NCBI GenBank assembly: GCA_963682025.1
Contig: OY821518.1
Coordinates: forward strand, 28,867,991-28,931,990
Source of the DNA: Cordilura impudica
Taxonomy: Eukaryota; Arthropoda; Insecta; Diptera; Scathophagidae
Direction of reading: 5' to 3'
Length of the DNA: 64,000 bases
This document shows, piece by piece, positions 43,404 to 55,589 of the stretch. Position 1 is the first letter of the stretch. The number at the start of each line of letters is the position of its first letter. The notes beneath the pieces were generated by a model. The model did no database searches and was not told the DNA's origin. It saw only the letters and a program-made list of their open reading frames with translations. The translations under genes were made by a program, and so were the position numbers.

Positions 43404-44640
43404 TACGAGGGCGGATCAATAAGTCCGTGACTTTTCGAACTTCCTTTATAGTTATATGAAATGCAACATTGCTCCCAATTAAGTACCACCTGTTAATAGA
43501 CCACTGTAAAAATTTGAGCAAGTTCCGTGATTTACATTGCGTTTAACAGCTGTTCAAAACATACAACCTCGTGGTTTTTTTAAAAATGGAAAGAAGTGAA
43601 TTTCGAGTGCTCATTAAACATATTTTTTTTTGCGAAAAAAACCGTCAATCAAACCATCGATATCAATGGTAAAAAAAGTAGTTTACTGACTTTCGTTGTG
43701 GTCGCACAAATACAAATGACGCGGAACGTTCCGGACGTCCAATTGAGGTCAATACGCCCGAAAATGTCGAAAAAATCCACGATATGGTGTTGGCCGATCG
43801 AAGAGTAAAAGTGCGTGAGATTTTTGATGTCATAGGTATTTAATATGGCAGTGTGCTTTCGATTTTAAATGATCAGTTGGGTTTAAGAAAGCTGTCTGCA
43901 AGATGGGTGCCGCGTTTGCTCTCTATTGATCATAAACGTAATCGTGTGACAACTTCAAAGGATTGTTTGGAGTTGTTTAACCGCAATTCGAATGAGTTTT
44001 TTCGGCGATTTGTAACTGTGAATGAAACATGGATCTATTACAACACTCCGGAGACCAAGCAGCAGTTTCTGCGGGTGAACCGGCTCCGGAGAAGGCCAAT
44101 GTAGGTTTGTCGGCCAATAAGGTGTTGGCAACAGTTTTTTTGGGATGCATGCGGGACAATTCACATCGATTACCATCAAAAGGGAAAAACAATAAACGGC
44201 GAATATTATGCCAACTTACTGGACCGATTTAATGAGGATTTAAACGACCCCATGTGGCCAAGAAAAAAGTTCTTTTTCATCAAGATAATGCACGGGTGCA
44301 CACGTGTGCTGTCTCAGTGGCAAAATTTCATGAATTGGGCTACGAGTTGGTACCTCATCCGCTATATTCTCCGGATTTAGCCCCCAGTGACTATTTCCTA
44401 TTTCCAAACCTAAAGAAATGGCTCGATGGAAAGAGATTTAGCTCCAACGATGAAATTATTGATCAAACAAATGCCTATTTCATGGACCTCGAAAAATTCT
44501 ATTTTTCCTGCAGGTCTATCCATGATGAAACCGAAATTAAACAAGAAACAATTATCAGCTGTTAAATCGCTTGTCAAATAAAGTAGTGTTACCAAATCAA
44601 AGTTGTGAACCTCTAAAAAAATTTTGTATTTAAAAATTGT
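43404..44640 (+). pseudogene. DD34D mariner (mellifera/cecropia-like) with broken transposase
   Basis: The putative 5' TIR begins CGAGGGCGGATCAATAAGTC after TA. The transposase starts at ATG 43586 (MERSEFRVLIKH), is frameshifted through the HTH, then reads PENVEKIHDMVLADRRVKVR, KLSARWVPRLLSIDHKRNRV, FVTVNETWIYY (first Asp is Asn), GEPAPEKANVGLSANKVLAT, KKVLFHQDNARVHTCAVSVA (second Asp) and YSPDLAPSDYFLFPNLKKWL (third Asp), ending near 44565. Spacing between second and third Asp is 34. Stops near 43843 and several frameshifts; no clear 3' TIR. Confidence 0.82.
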
Positions 44641-46170
44641 TTTTTGTTTATAAGTACCTGAGAAGCTACTCCACGTTTCATATTATGTGACACTAAAATC
44701 ATGCAACATAGTCACCCTTTGGCTAAGTTTAGCCAGATCGTACGACAAACATCTCATTAAATATAAAACTGGCGAAGTTTGGCTTAAATTGCTTGAGACA
44801 CATTTATTCAGTGTTTAAACAAATTTTAATTTTTGTTAGAGTGCTTATATTATCGCAGTAGCTCACTTATTTCTTTGTCTATATTTCAAGAAGTAATGCA
44901 GTTGCACATTAATTGAAATTTTTTTTCTGTTTCTTCCTGCCACTTAATGTTTGGTTTGTACAAATATTTGTTTGTTTATAAGTGGTTTCTTTCTTTTTGG
45001 TTATCACTGGGCGCAAAAATGAACCATAGATACAGCAACGAGCTGCACAAAGATTAAGTAGTAGGCTGGCGATCGATGGCCAAGATTCGGATCACACATT
45101 TGTACAAATGAAATAAACCAACCTAAAAGGAATTAAATGTTTTACTTTGTATTTCATACGATTGAGCTGGGACAATCAAAGAAAAAATCTCGTGTTTTTT
45201 TTGAATTATCGACCGATTTAATTGTAATTGTTACAAAGCCAACTCTGAATTTGTTGCACAATCTGTAAGCAGGAAGACAAGATTTAATTGAGTTTAGCCC
45301 AGACATCGATATTGTTGTTACTGTTTACTGCCAAAGTCATACAAATTAAATTTATTGTTGATTATTTTTCATAGATCTCAGTGGGAGTGTTTTGACTAGA
45401 CCAACAACAGTAAAAAAAAAATTACTAAAGAACAAGAAATCATGGTTTTCAGTAGTCAAAGATATTGAAAAAGTAGTAGCATTGATTGTTGTACCCAGTT
45501 ATGACAGGTGCCGGCTATGAGTTGAATAACCGTATGAAAACATAAGGTGATTTTGCTGCAAACAAAATAATAATAAAAAAAAATATTTTGTAAATCTCTA
45601 CGTTTTTAGACATTAAACTAAAGGAATCCACAAATATTGCTAATACAATAGAATACCGCAAATACCAACCACTAAATACTCGTATTCGTACACTTCATGC
45701 AACATACGTCGCTGTTTTTTTGTGTAAATTTTTTCGTTTGTTCTTAAATTTATTTTGCTTTGTTAGTGTTCTTGTTAACTACTTAAAAATACACTCGGGG
45801 AAAATAATAGTAAAAAATGTCTTTAGTATTTCTTATATGGGCAAAACTATTATTATTACCTGAAGTTTGAAATTTATCCCCCTTCAAATCAGTTTAAAAA
45901 TTAATTCTAATCTTAAAAAATTCTACTGTTTGCCTTGTACAAATTCTACAAAACTTAATTATGTATTATCTAATCCTAATTAGCATACTATCATTTCTAG
46001 TAATAACTTCAAAGATATTCTTTCTAATTGTTACTATGTATTACACGACTTCATCTCGGAAACAGTTCCAAAAATGACACTAAAACCGAAATAATTGCTG
46101 CAAACGTTGATGGACGACCTATACCGATTTCTTCCATTTTTTTTACGATACTCGCTTCACTACAACGAGG
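44641..46170. other. AT-rich DNA without recognised genes
   Basis: No family recognised; provides the TGGCG target of the Transib at its right edge. Confidence 0.45.
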
Positions 46171-46744
46171 TGGCGCACAGTGGACCATATTTTGAGAAGG
46201 CGGCCAGAAATCATTTTTTTTTTTTTTTGTTAACGATTTTAAAGTTATGTTATTCATTTGAAAGTAAATAATAGTAAACCTCAGGAGCCAAAAAATTGCG
46301 ACTCTATCTCAACTATATCACAGCGAGCGGGGTCTTCGAAAATGGGCTTTCTCAGTATTTTGCTAAAATTAAAAATTTCTTTATAAATTTTTATTTTTGA
46401 ATGACTGTAACTTTTTTGGTTTAAAAGATTTTGAAGTGAAATTAATTTTTTATAATTTTGTGTCTTCCATGCTGTTAATGTTAAAAATGTAAAGTCACTG
46501 AGTTATTCCGAAATTTAAAAAAAAATTTTTTTTAAAAAAGGTCAAAATTTTCCGAAAATCTCCTACTTAATAGAGCATAACTCCTGCCACTCAAAAGCAG
46601 TCAGAAAAGATCTTGCACCATTCTGTAGTCCGAATCCTTCCCTATACTACTATGCCCCATTATACACCCGCCAGTTTCCGCCCGTGTGCACCAGAACAAT
46701 TTTTCTGACCCAAGGTTAGATATTTTCTGCAAAATTTATGAATA

Positions 46745-46915
46745 CATAAGTTGTCCACTATGTGGTTAGGATATATTAAGTTTCAGGTGATGTTTGTAAC
46801 TGCCTAAAATATTGGACCTTTATCCATCTTTTATTATACAGATTGACTCAAAAACACTTTCTGAGTCCATTAAACGATGTCCGTCCGTCCGTCTGAGTGT
46901 TATGAATACAAAAGT
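46745..46915 (+). repeat. DINE-like 5' fragment embedded in Transib (right copy)
   Basis: CCACTATGTGGTTAGG, 'gtttgtaactgcc', 'cttttattatacagattgac' and GTCCGTCCGTCCGTCTG, without the rest of the repeat. It ends in the Transib sequence 'gaatacaaaagttggtcgtaccg', which also borders the fragment in the left copy. Confidence 0.75.
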
Positions 46916-47147
46916 TGGTCGTACCGGTGCACGGCGGTGTATTTTTTTTCGTGTCGGTAGAGTTGTCAGGAGTTGTTATATACATACTTATAAAAAAGGG
47001 TTGAGATGTAATGCGCTTAATTGTTACAGGTACATTTACATAGGTATCTTTCAAAAACATTAATAGTCTGAATTAGAGTTATATAGTTTAAATACCTGAC
47101 AAAATGGGAAACAATTTAAATAACAGGTAAATGGTAAAAAAAAACTA

Positions 47148-47940
47148 TTGCGACATAGCTGCATTATATGCCAAAAGACATCAAGTCAATTAAGCCAACC
47201 CCCACCAGAAGACGATAGTTTTAAGGAAGCCTACGAATTTGGAATATCCCCTCTTCATGCTAGAATTCGTTTCATGGAGCATATTCTTAAATTGGGTTAT
47301 GATTTGGAATTTGGTCCGTTAGGCGAAACAGTGAGAAAAAACAAAGAAAATAAAGAAAAAAAGAAAGCAAAAAAAAAAACAAATTCAAAAAAATATCTAC
47401 AGATAGGTCTCATAATCGACCAACCAAAACAAGGGGAAGGAGACACAAATGATGGAAATACTGCAAGGAGATTTTTTTCCGATCCGGAAACGGTAGCATC
47501 TATCACAGGTGTAGATCATGAATAATTAAGACGATTCAAAATCATATTACAAGTTCATGCAGCAGAAAGATAAATGCAAAAAAATTTGGATAGTACGCAA
47601 ATAAAACAGCTATACTTTATAATGAAAAATGCTCTTGGAGATATATCCCATCCACAGTTCATAAAATTTTGTACCATGGGGAACAAATAATTCAAAACAA
47701 TATGCTACCAATAGGAGATCTATCTGAAGAAGCGCAAGAAAAAAGGAACAATGACTGCAGATTCTTTCGCGAGCACAATACAAGGAAAATGTCTAGATGT
47801 TGTACTAATGAAGACCTTATCCAACATTCGTCAAAAATGGCAAACTACCTCTATTGAATTAGACGAAGAAGCTAAACAACTTCTAGAAGATGAAAAGCAA
47901 GGCTATTTAGAAAAATTTTTTACTAAAATTGGTTGATTTA
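47148..47940 (+). pseudogene. Transib (RAG1-like) transposase C-terminal half
   Basis: The first frame (to 47522) has FKEAYEFGISPLHARIRFME, a lysine-rich linker, LIIDQPKQGEGDTNDGNTAR and FFSDPETVASITGVDHE. After stops, other frames give YHGEQIIQNN, IGDLSEEAQEKRN (third acidic residue region, about 47715-47750), REHNTRKMSRCCTNEDL and a C-terminal ELDEEAKQLLEDEKQGYLEK. The domain order matches the second half of the RAG1/Transib core. At least two stops and a frameshift inactivate it, and the part holding the first catalytic Asp is absent. Confidence 0.78.
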
Positions 47941-48961
47941 AAGTACTTTTTCATTACACTAACAATAAGTTACACTTTTGTTTATATAGTTAAAAAATTT
48001 TCTTGATTTAAAAATTTATATATTTTATAAATTTACAATAAAAATTGATATAGAAATATTTAAAAAGACAATAAAAAAAAATTTAACTAAAGCAAAAACA
48101 TACGAGTTTTTCATTGAAACTTCTCTATCTTGAACCAATATAAGGTAACTTTTACGTTCGCTGTTTAATAAATAATATTTTAACTCGGGATCTTTCAAAA
48201 CCTTTGGCCCTTGTGCACATTAGGACTAAAAAGTTTACGGGGGCCAAAGTTTAGCATTTTCTGAAAAAATTAACTTAAAAAATTGTTAAAAAGTATTAGT
48301 TGTAAAATTAACTGAAAAACTAAGATATTATATTAAAAAAAAACTTTTTTTTTACCTTTTAACACTTCACTTTTGTACTAAAATTCAACTACAAATGAAA
48401 ATATATTTTAAACCCTCCGTAACTTTTTTTATTTTCGGCCGAAGTCTCACCTACCAAAAAAAAACCGCATATCAAAATTCCAATCAAATCAAAAGTTATA
48501 GATTTTTGACCGCCTTCTCGTCAAATGGTCCACTGTGTGGCGGTTTAATGAATTGCTGTTTTGTCTCAATTGAAATCAGCTCACATACTTCCCCTTCCTT
48601 CGTGGCAAGTAGCAGGTTTTGGAATGGAGCAACCAAATATTATCTTTCCTAATTCGAATTTGAATTTGTAGTTAGTTTTCCTCATCACGTCACGTTTTCG
48701 AGACACAAAAATTTTTATTCGATTTTTACATAAAAAATCATTAGTTTACTTAAAAATCAATGAATTTTCAAAAGTAAATGGAGTTATTTGAACGTCGTTT
48801 GTATTTTGTTGGTTCGGCTTCACGTAGTAGAGTCCAGCTATAGTCTTTCAATATGCTTATGTCTCAAAATCCTTGATAATTTCTTAAAATTTTCATAAAA
48901 TCTTGGTGAGTACGCTCCCCTTGTTCGTCGCTCACCGCACCTAGGTTTTGTGGAAAAAAAA

Positions 48962-49201
48962 AATCATGTGAGTCCGATCCAAGGAAGGATGTGTAAACAT
49001 ATAGCAATTCAAGATTTTTTTATGACACTGTTTTAAAATCAAACAGAAAGCGTCATCTATGTATCACTTATAGCAATCAACTGCAGGGGCTCTGCTAATA
49101 TAAAAATATTGATTATTATTTATTATTTCAACCGGTTAATTTTTAATCTTTCGTTTTTTAGTTTTCATTTTTCATTTTTTATTATTCATTATTCATTTTT
49201 C

Positions 49202-49234
<33 letters not shown>

Positions 49235-50775
49235 AATTTTTAATCTTTTTTCAATTTTTCAATTTTTCATTTTTCATTTTTTATTTTTCATTTTTCATTT
49301 TTCATTTTTCATTTTTCATTTTCCATTTTTAATTTATTTTTCATTTTTAATTTTTTATTTTTCGTTTTTCATTTTTCATTTTTTTATTTTTTATTTTTCA
49401 TTTTTAATTTTTAATTTATTTTTCATTTTATATTTTTCATTTTTTTTTCATTTTTCACTTTTTATATTTATTTTTAATGTTATTGTTATGTATTGTTGAT
49501 CTGTATTGGAATAATTAGTCATTTATTGTTCGGTTTAAGATCATGTATATATTTTTCTAATGAAAGAAAGATAATAATTTTTGTAATGTAATAGAAATAT
49601 TAGAAAAAAATTGAAGACAGCGCTAGATGGAGTATCTACTTTCGAACAAAGCGACTTGTTCATCGTCAGCATCCTTCTGCCTATTACTTCAACTCATGCT
49701 TAATCAACTATTTAACTCAACATTTGAAAGAAATGAACATGAGAAATGTTTTTCTTTTTTTATATACGAGAGTTTGTATGAACAAGCTGAGCTTTTCCAA
49801 TTTTTCAGCTTTCTTTACATTAACATAGCCAGATCAATTGCAAGTTTTGTAATGTGAACAGCTCTTTGTTTTTGCCATTGTCCTCTAGATGGAACTGTAA
49901 TGGCATGTGAAATCTTAACAGATTACACAAATGCATTGTACCTCATGTGTTGTACGTTATTGTTATGTATTGTTGATCTGTATTGGAATAATTAGTCATT
50001 TATTGTTCGGTTTAAGATCATGTATATATTTTTCTAATGAAAGAAAGATAATAATTTATGTAATGTAAGAGAAATATTAGAAAAAAATTGAAGACAGCGC
50101 TAGATGGAGTAGCTACTTACTTACATTACAAAAATTATTATCTTTCTTTCATTAGAAAAATATATACATGATCTTAAACCGAACAATAAATGACTAATTT
50201 ATTTTTAATTTATTTTTCATTTTTCATTTTTTAATTTTCATTTTTTATTTTTAATTTTTTTATTTTTAATTTTTTATTTTTCATTTTTGATTTTTCATTT
50301 TTAATTTATTTTTCATTTTCTATTTTTCATCTTTTATTTTCATTTTTCATTTTTTTATTTTTCATTTTTAATTTTTCGTTTTTAATTTTTTTTTTAAATT
50401 TTTTATTTTTCATGTTTCACTTTTTATTTTTAATTTTTTATTTTTCACTTTTCATTTTTAATTTTTTATTTTTAATTTTTATATTTAATTTTTAATTTTT
50501 TTATTTTTCATTTTCTATTTTTCATTTTTGATTTTTCATTTTTAATTTATTTTTCATTTTCTATTTTTCATCTTTTATTTTCATTTTTCATTTTTTTATT
50601 TTTCATTTTTTATTTTTCATTTTTAATTTTCAAACAGGTTATCATAATATCATATTTCTTTCACCAATGCAATCACATTTTGTCTTACCACTCACATCTT
50701 ACGCTCACATGTTACGCTTACATTTTACGCTGTTTTTGAAATTTACCCCCCTGCGCGTATAAATGTTTACACATC
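48962..50775 (-). mobile_element. AT-core repeat inserted in the uncharacterised gene, itself interrupted
   Basis: Left end TCATGTGAGTCCGATC then GATGTGTAAACATATAG; right end CCTGCGCGTATAAATG then TTTACACATC. The coding frame HLDF | FPQNLGAV on either side shows it landed in the A-tract of TGGAAAAAAATCTAAATG (plus sense). Its AT core is split by a different sequence at 49479-50201. Same family as 4331, 16238 and 28606. Confidence 0.8.
49479..50201. mobile_element. Nested element with 163-bp direct repeats and an inverted end
   Basis: A 163-bp unit occurs at 49479-49641 and 49956-50118, almost identical, separated by about 314 bp. Immediately after the second copy, about 80 bp (50119-50201) repeat part of the unit (49510-49592) in inverted orientation. 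The outer edges are thus inverted repeats of about 80 bp. Units lack TG...CA ends, so an LTR pair is unlikely. Class unknown. Confidence 0.6.
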
Positions 50776-52269
50776 AAAAATCTAAATGCGAATGAAGAAA
50801 ATACAATTTGAGTGACATTCGTGTACCTAATTCGTGATAATTTTTCAATAATTCAGCAACAATTTGTCTGTAGTTTTCACTCTAATTGTTTCCAAGAAAA
50901 CTGTCCAGGATGCTGTTGAAAGATTTCCAGGCGGCATATTCTTTCTCCAATAAACATTGTGAAAAATTGTCATCATTCAATAGCTTCCTATTCTGAGGAC
51001 CAAGAAATATGCCTTCTTTTATTTTAGCATATGAAATTTTAGGAAAAACCGCTAACAAATGTTTCGATGCTACACCAACTTTGTCCAGAGCCTTGACAAA
51101 GTTCTTAGAAAGGCCCAATTTTATGTACAGCGGCGGAAGAGGAACGTCAATTGGAGCAATTTAAGGTTTATTTGAAATGTTTTGTTTTCCTGTTGAATAC
51201 TCAGTTCTTTTTGGCCACTCGTTCTGACGTAGTGATGACATGTAGCGAAACATTTGTTTTGTGAAACCTCCTTGCTTACCAGTCACCAAAGCAATGTCCT
51301 GAAACAGATTAATTTACAGTTATTTACGATGGTCTATATATATATACAAAGAAATTTAAATCACACACCTTAATCTTACCACCGATCTTCCATTTATGAT
51401 CGTTGTATTTGAGTTATGTCAAAATTTCAGTCATTGATTTGTAATTTTCTTTTGTATTAATGGTATGAACAATTGGTGTGGATGGTTCTTCATTCCCATT
51501 ATGCAAAAGAAGAGCCTTTAAATCTCGATTAATTGTTAGTTTTGTCCCAACTGCAAGATGTTTCCACTGCTGCATACGTGAAGCTACGAGTAGTAATTCT
51601 GCGTTTTGCTTCGTTAATTGTAAATCCCTAATTTGATCATTCAGCTCAGCTTACGTCACTAAATGGCGTTCATCATCAGCCTCATACAAACTACCACTGC
51701 TGGTGAGAGATGTTTCGAACTCACTGCTCGTAGCACTGGGAGTGACTGGTAATGGATTATTTGGTGGACGTTGAATTGGTTTGGAAACCGATGGGACATT
51801 CGTGTAAGTAATGTTTTTTCGATTTTTCATATTGAATCCAGCAACTTTTGTTAAACAGGAATAACAATCGGTTTGGTGTTTACTTGACTCTCTCCAAAAT
51901 ACTGGAATTAGAAAATCGAAATAGATCTTCCTGCCATTTGACCACTTGTATAAAACAGTTTTGCAAGTATTGCAAAACATTGCCACGGTGTCCAAAGCCA
52001 AAATAATGTAAAAATGCATATTTTGGTGATTCTGATAACGCATATCCATTTTTTCCAACCAAATATTCACCACACACAAAGCAAAAATAGCTTGAATTAG
52101 TAACACACGATCTTCTGACATGCTTAAACGCTACTTCTCGTATTATGAAGATTTAGAATGAATGTGGGCTTCTGTCAAATTAATAATTGTGAAGTTGTAA
52201 TGCCAGTATTGACTGTTTTAAAGTATTGCCAGCATCCGATAAAAAATTAACAAGACGTGATAGCTCAAT

Positions 52270-53490
52270 TTTTATGCCAGGTTCGAATTCAGTGCACCCA
52301 TATTAGTTAAAAAAACATGCTTCGTCATTCGTCGCGATAATAAAGGCCCACCATGGAATAACGGATATTTAGCCAATGCTAAAGATAGGGGAATCAAATT
52401 TTACAAGAAATATGAAAAGTCTGGCTCTCAGCTTATTTTACGAAGTGCACTATCGCACGCTACGAATGCAACATCTCTAATAAATTGGCATATGATAGTC
52501 CGTATGACACCAAAAATTAAATCCAACCCTAAATCGTTTTGTAAATTTATCAATTCCAAAAGTCGAGCTTCTGATCATCCAAAATACCTTAAATTTGGAT
52601 ACTGTATAGCTGATGATCACATTTTAATTTGCAATACATTCGCGGATTTCTCTGCTTCAATATTTTTCAAAAATATATACGGTAATAATACTTCGTACCC
52701 CTTAAAATTATCGCTTTCTTCGGGTATACATTTTTCATTTATCAGCAATGAATCCGTTTTATCGAAATGAAGGACAATAAAGCCTTTCGATTCTAGTCCT
52801 AATGGAATTCCTAGTTCCCTTCTCAAAAATAGTGCTGCATCTTTGCACGGTCCACTTACTACATTCTTCAATAAGTCTTAATAGTCGTGTTATTTACCAC
52901 TCGAATAGAAATATTCGTTTATAATTCCTGTGTTTAAAGGTTAAAGTATCGAATTTTAGAAGCATTGCTAAGCTGAATGCTATTTCTAAACTTCTAGAAA
53001 AGAATTTAACTTCTTCGCTGTTATTCATGTGTCATTATTGCTGTTAATGTCTTTTTAAATAACATTCAAACAGATGTAATTTAAATGGTTTTTATTAAAG
53101 TACTTTACAAATTATCGGTTATGGGATTTAGCTTCACAGCTGTAAAGTGGCTGAATTCCTATCTACCTGATATCTATCACAACAATTGAAGTTTAGAGAT
53201 GTTATATTAAAATTCAATGAGGTCGCTTCTGGTAGTCACTACGGAAATCATCTGGGCTTAATTTTTGTAATCACATTGCGTTAGTGATGCATTTCAACTA
53301 GACCAACTCGTAATTTCCAGCTGTTAAAAGGAAATATTATAGATCTGTTTATGCCAGCAATGACTCTTTTCGCCATATATGTGAAAATTTCAACAGATCT
53401 TATCACATTATAAATATCTCTGAGAGCCATGATGTTGTAAAAAGAAAAATTATCTTAAATTTGAATTCTTAATATAATTGGGCTTATAAG
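52270..53490 (+). pseudogene. Jockey-like LINE ORF2 pseudogene
   Basis: Shows the region between endonuclease and reverse transcriptase: PPWNNGYLANAKDRGIKFYK near 52345, SGSQLILRSALSH, KIKSNPKSFCKFINSKSRAS near 52520, DHILICNTFADFSASIF near 52620, SLLEMKDN (about 52760) followed by a decayed D-G-I-P-S-S-L-L-K-N block, and later QQLKFRDVILKFNEVASG near 53180 (equivalent to the strand before the RT G-V-P-Q-G motif). Frames change several times; the Y-A-D-D part is missing. A degraded mariner follows at once. Confidence 0.68.
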
Positions 53491-53499
53491 ATCGCTGAC

Positions 53500-54230
53500 C
53501 AGCTGACAACGCATTTCGTCGGCAATTCGTTTCTTGGGTCATCGAAAAAGAAGAAAATGAGAATTTTTTTAACAAAATAATCTTCACCGACGAAGCCCAT
53601 TTCCAGCTCAATGGCTACGTCAACAAGCAGAATTGCCTCATATGGGGTGAAGAGAATTCAAGAGTTACATTAAAGTAACAAAAAGTTACGATTTGGTGTG
53701 GTTTGTGGTCAGGAGGAATCATCGGGAAATATTTTTTTTAAAGCGAAAATGGAAATTCGAATATGATCAATAGAAATCACTACAGGGAAATGATACGAAG
53801 CTTTTTGTGGCGGAAAATTGACGACTTAGACGTGGAGAATATGTGGTTTCAACAGGATAGTGCCACTTGCCACACATCAAGATAAAAAATTTATATTTTG
53901 AAAGAAAAGTTCGAAAATCGCATTATTTCTCGTAGACGATGAGTGAATTGGCCGCCAACATCATGCGATTTGAAACTTTCAAACTATTTTTAAGGGATTT
54001 TTTGAAATCGAAAGTGTACAGTAATAATCCCATAATATTTCAAGGGCTTAAAAAGAACATTATAGAGCAGATATCAACCACTGACAACAGGTTATTGAAA
54101 AACGTGATTGTGAATTTTTGGTAAAAGATTGGGAAGCTGCCGAGCCAGTATATGGGGTCACTTGACCGATATAATTTTTAACCGTAACCTATTTGTAATA
54201 AATTGAAATAAAAGTGTTTTTAATATCTCA
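53500..54230 (+). pseudogene. Degraded mariner (DD41D-like) transposase
   Basis: Readable blocks: IIFTDEAHFQLNGYVNKQN (first Asp, 53580), VTIWCGLWSGGIIGKYFF (53680), NHYREMIRSFLWRKIDDLDV, MWFQQDSATCHTS (second Asp, 53845) and NWPPTSCDLKLSNYF (third Asp now Asn, about 53950). Stops interrupt every 20-60 codons. The motif plan W-C-G-L-W-x-G-G and N-W-P-P-x-S-C-D-L matches the window's DD41D mariners. Confidence 0.75.
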
Positions 54231-54837
54231 AAAAAACTAATTTTTTTATTAGAATTAAGATGATACCTCAATTTTGGACACCAATCATTTCTGCTAAATA
54301 AAATTGTTACATAAAATTTATGTCAATTCATTATCTTCTTAAAGTGAATATATATTATTTTCTTTGACTTTCTCAAATTCAAGAAGGAATTCATTCAATA
54401 AGGAATTCCTTTTATTTTTTTAAATTTATTGACTTCGGATTTTACAAAATCTGCCAGCTAAACTCACTCTTCCCAGTAATATTCAATAGCTTCGATACTC
54501 TATTTATAGTGAAAACCGCCCAGCTCCTCATTTTTCTGGTATGTAGATAGAAAATGATACCAAGGGCTAAATCTGGCGATTATGGAACCCAATTCGCAAT
54601 TCAATTCAATGATATTGGCCAAGGCATTTGCAGAAGTGTGCATGAGCTTGATATGACAACATTGCCTTTTTCGTCTTTTTTTAATTTCATCCCTAAAACG
54701 CTGAAATATTTATCATACTTTAAGCTGTCATCTCTCCGATTTAAAGATAATTAACGAAAATTTTCCCACAAGCATTCAAAAAGAAAAAAAAAAAAATACC
54801 GAACGCCCTTGCAAGTGGAAGAGTCTTCTTATATAAA

Positions 54838-55583
54838 AACAAGTAAGAAAATTATAGTCGGTCTAGACCGACTATACGATACCCATGCGTTTAGAAACCC
54901 TATCTCTTAGGCCCAACTAACTGGACATAGAAAATAAGCAAAAACCAAATCTGAGTGGGATTTCTATTAATTTTTTTTGGCTGCAGATATGAAAAAGTTC
55001 ATGTCGGATGCTATATCTATATGGGGACTAGGTCCAAAAATGGACCGATTCTGATCATGTTTGGTAAAGTCTCTTGTATTTTGCAAAAATATATACAAAC
55101 AAAATCTGAGAAGAATCAGTGCAATATTTTTGTTTTTTAATAGATTTAAGTGAAGATCGGGAATCAGCTCTATATGGGGACTACTCATTAGTGGACGTAA
55201 TGAACGCATACAAAACCCAATTTGAGTAAGATCAATATGACAATTTGGATCTTATGGCAATTTATGTCGATTTCATAAGAGTAATTTGTATGGGAGCTAG
55301 GTCTGAACATGGACCAATCCTCACCATTTTCAATAGCGTTCATCCCATGGCCGATGAAAGCTTATATACCAAATTTCATCAAAATATATTCATATTTGCG
55401 ACCTGTAGTTTGATTACAAGCTTTACATGGACACACAGACGGACGGACATTGTTAAATCAACTCAGAAAGTGATTCTGATTCGATTGGTATAATTAAAGA
55501 TGGGTCTAGGTCAAATATTTTTGGTTGTTACAAACAGCAGCACAAAGTCATTATACCCAAACCACATAGTGGTATAGGGTATA
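54838..55583 (-). repeat. DINE-like Helentron-type repeat, full-length reverse copy
   Basis: AACAAGTAAGAAAATTATAG, then GTCGGTCTAGACCGACTATA at the left (3' end of the element), GGAC tract near 55440, and CCACATAGTGGTATAGGGTAT at the right. No coding. Confidence 0.85.
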
Positions 55584-55589
55584 AAAACC

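Larger units (their letters stand above)
46176..48537 (+). mobile_element. Transib DNA transposon with both termini and 5-bp duplication
   Basis: Flanked by TGGCG at 46171-46175 and 48538-48542, a GC-rich 5-bp duplication as known for Transib. TIRs of about 37 bp share CACAGTGGACCAT, then GAGAAGGCGG, then YCARAAATC. The first seven bases equal the V(D)J signal heptamer CACAGTG. At 2362 bp it is shorter than autonomous Transibs; the N-terminal transposase region is missing and a DINE fragment sits there. It carries the transposase remnant at 47148-47940. Confidence 0.88.
48780..52125 (-). pseudogene. Member of an uncharacterised insect-wide repeated protein family, split by a transposon
   Basis: On the minus strand: MSEDRVLLIQAIFALCVVN, IWLEKMDMRYQNHQNMHFY, FCNTCKTVLYKW and DCYSCLTKVAGF (two Cys pairs, a likely zinc site; 51651-52121), a coiled region near 51600, LKALLLHNGNEEPS near 51500, then MGLSKNFVKALDKVG, AKIKEGIFLGPQNRKLL and FNSILDSFLGN (50882-51118), LYFLHSHLDF ending at 50776, and after the insert NLGAVSDEQGERTHQDFM at 48900-48950. 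I recall similar proteins as uncharacterised multi-copy genes in many insect genomes; their function is unknown to me. This copy has frameshifts, stops and a central deletion. Confidence 0.65.

Noticed and set aside
49479..50118. LTR retrotransposon in miniature (163-bp direct repeats)
   Set aside because: No TG...CA ends, primer-binding site or polypurine tract seen, and an inverted copy of part of the unit follows the second repeat.
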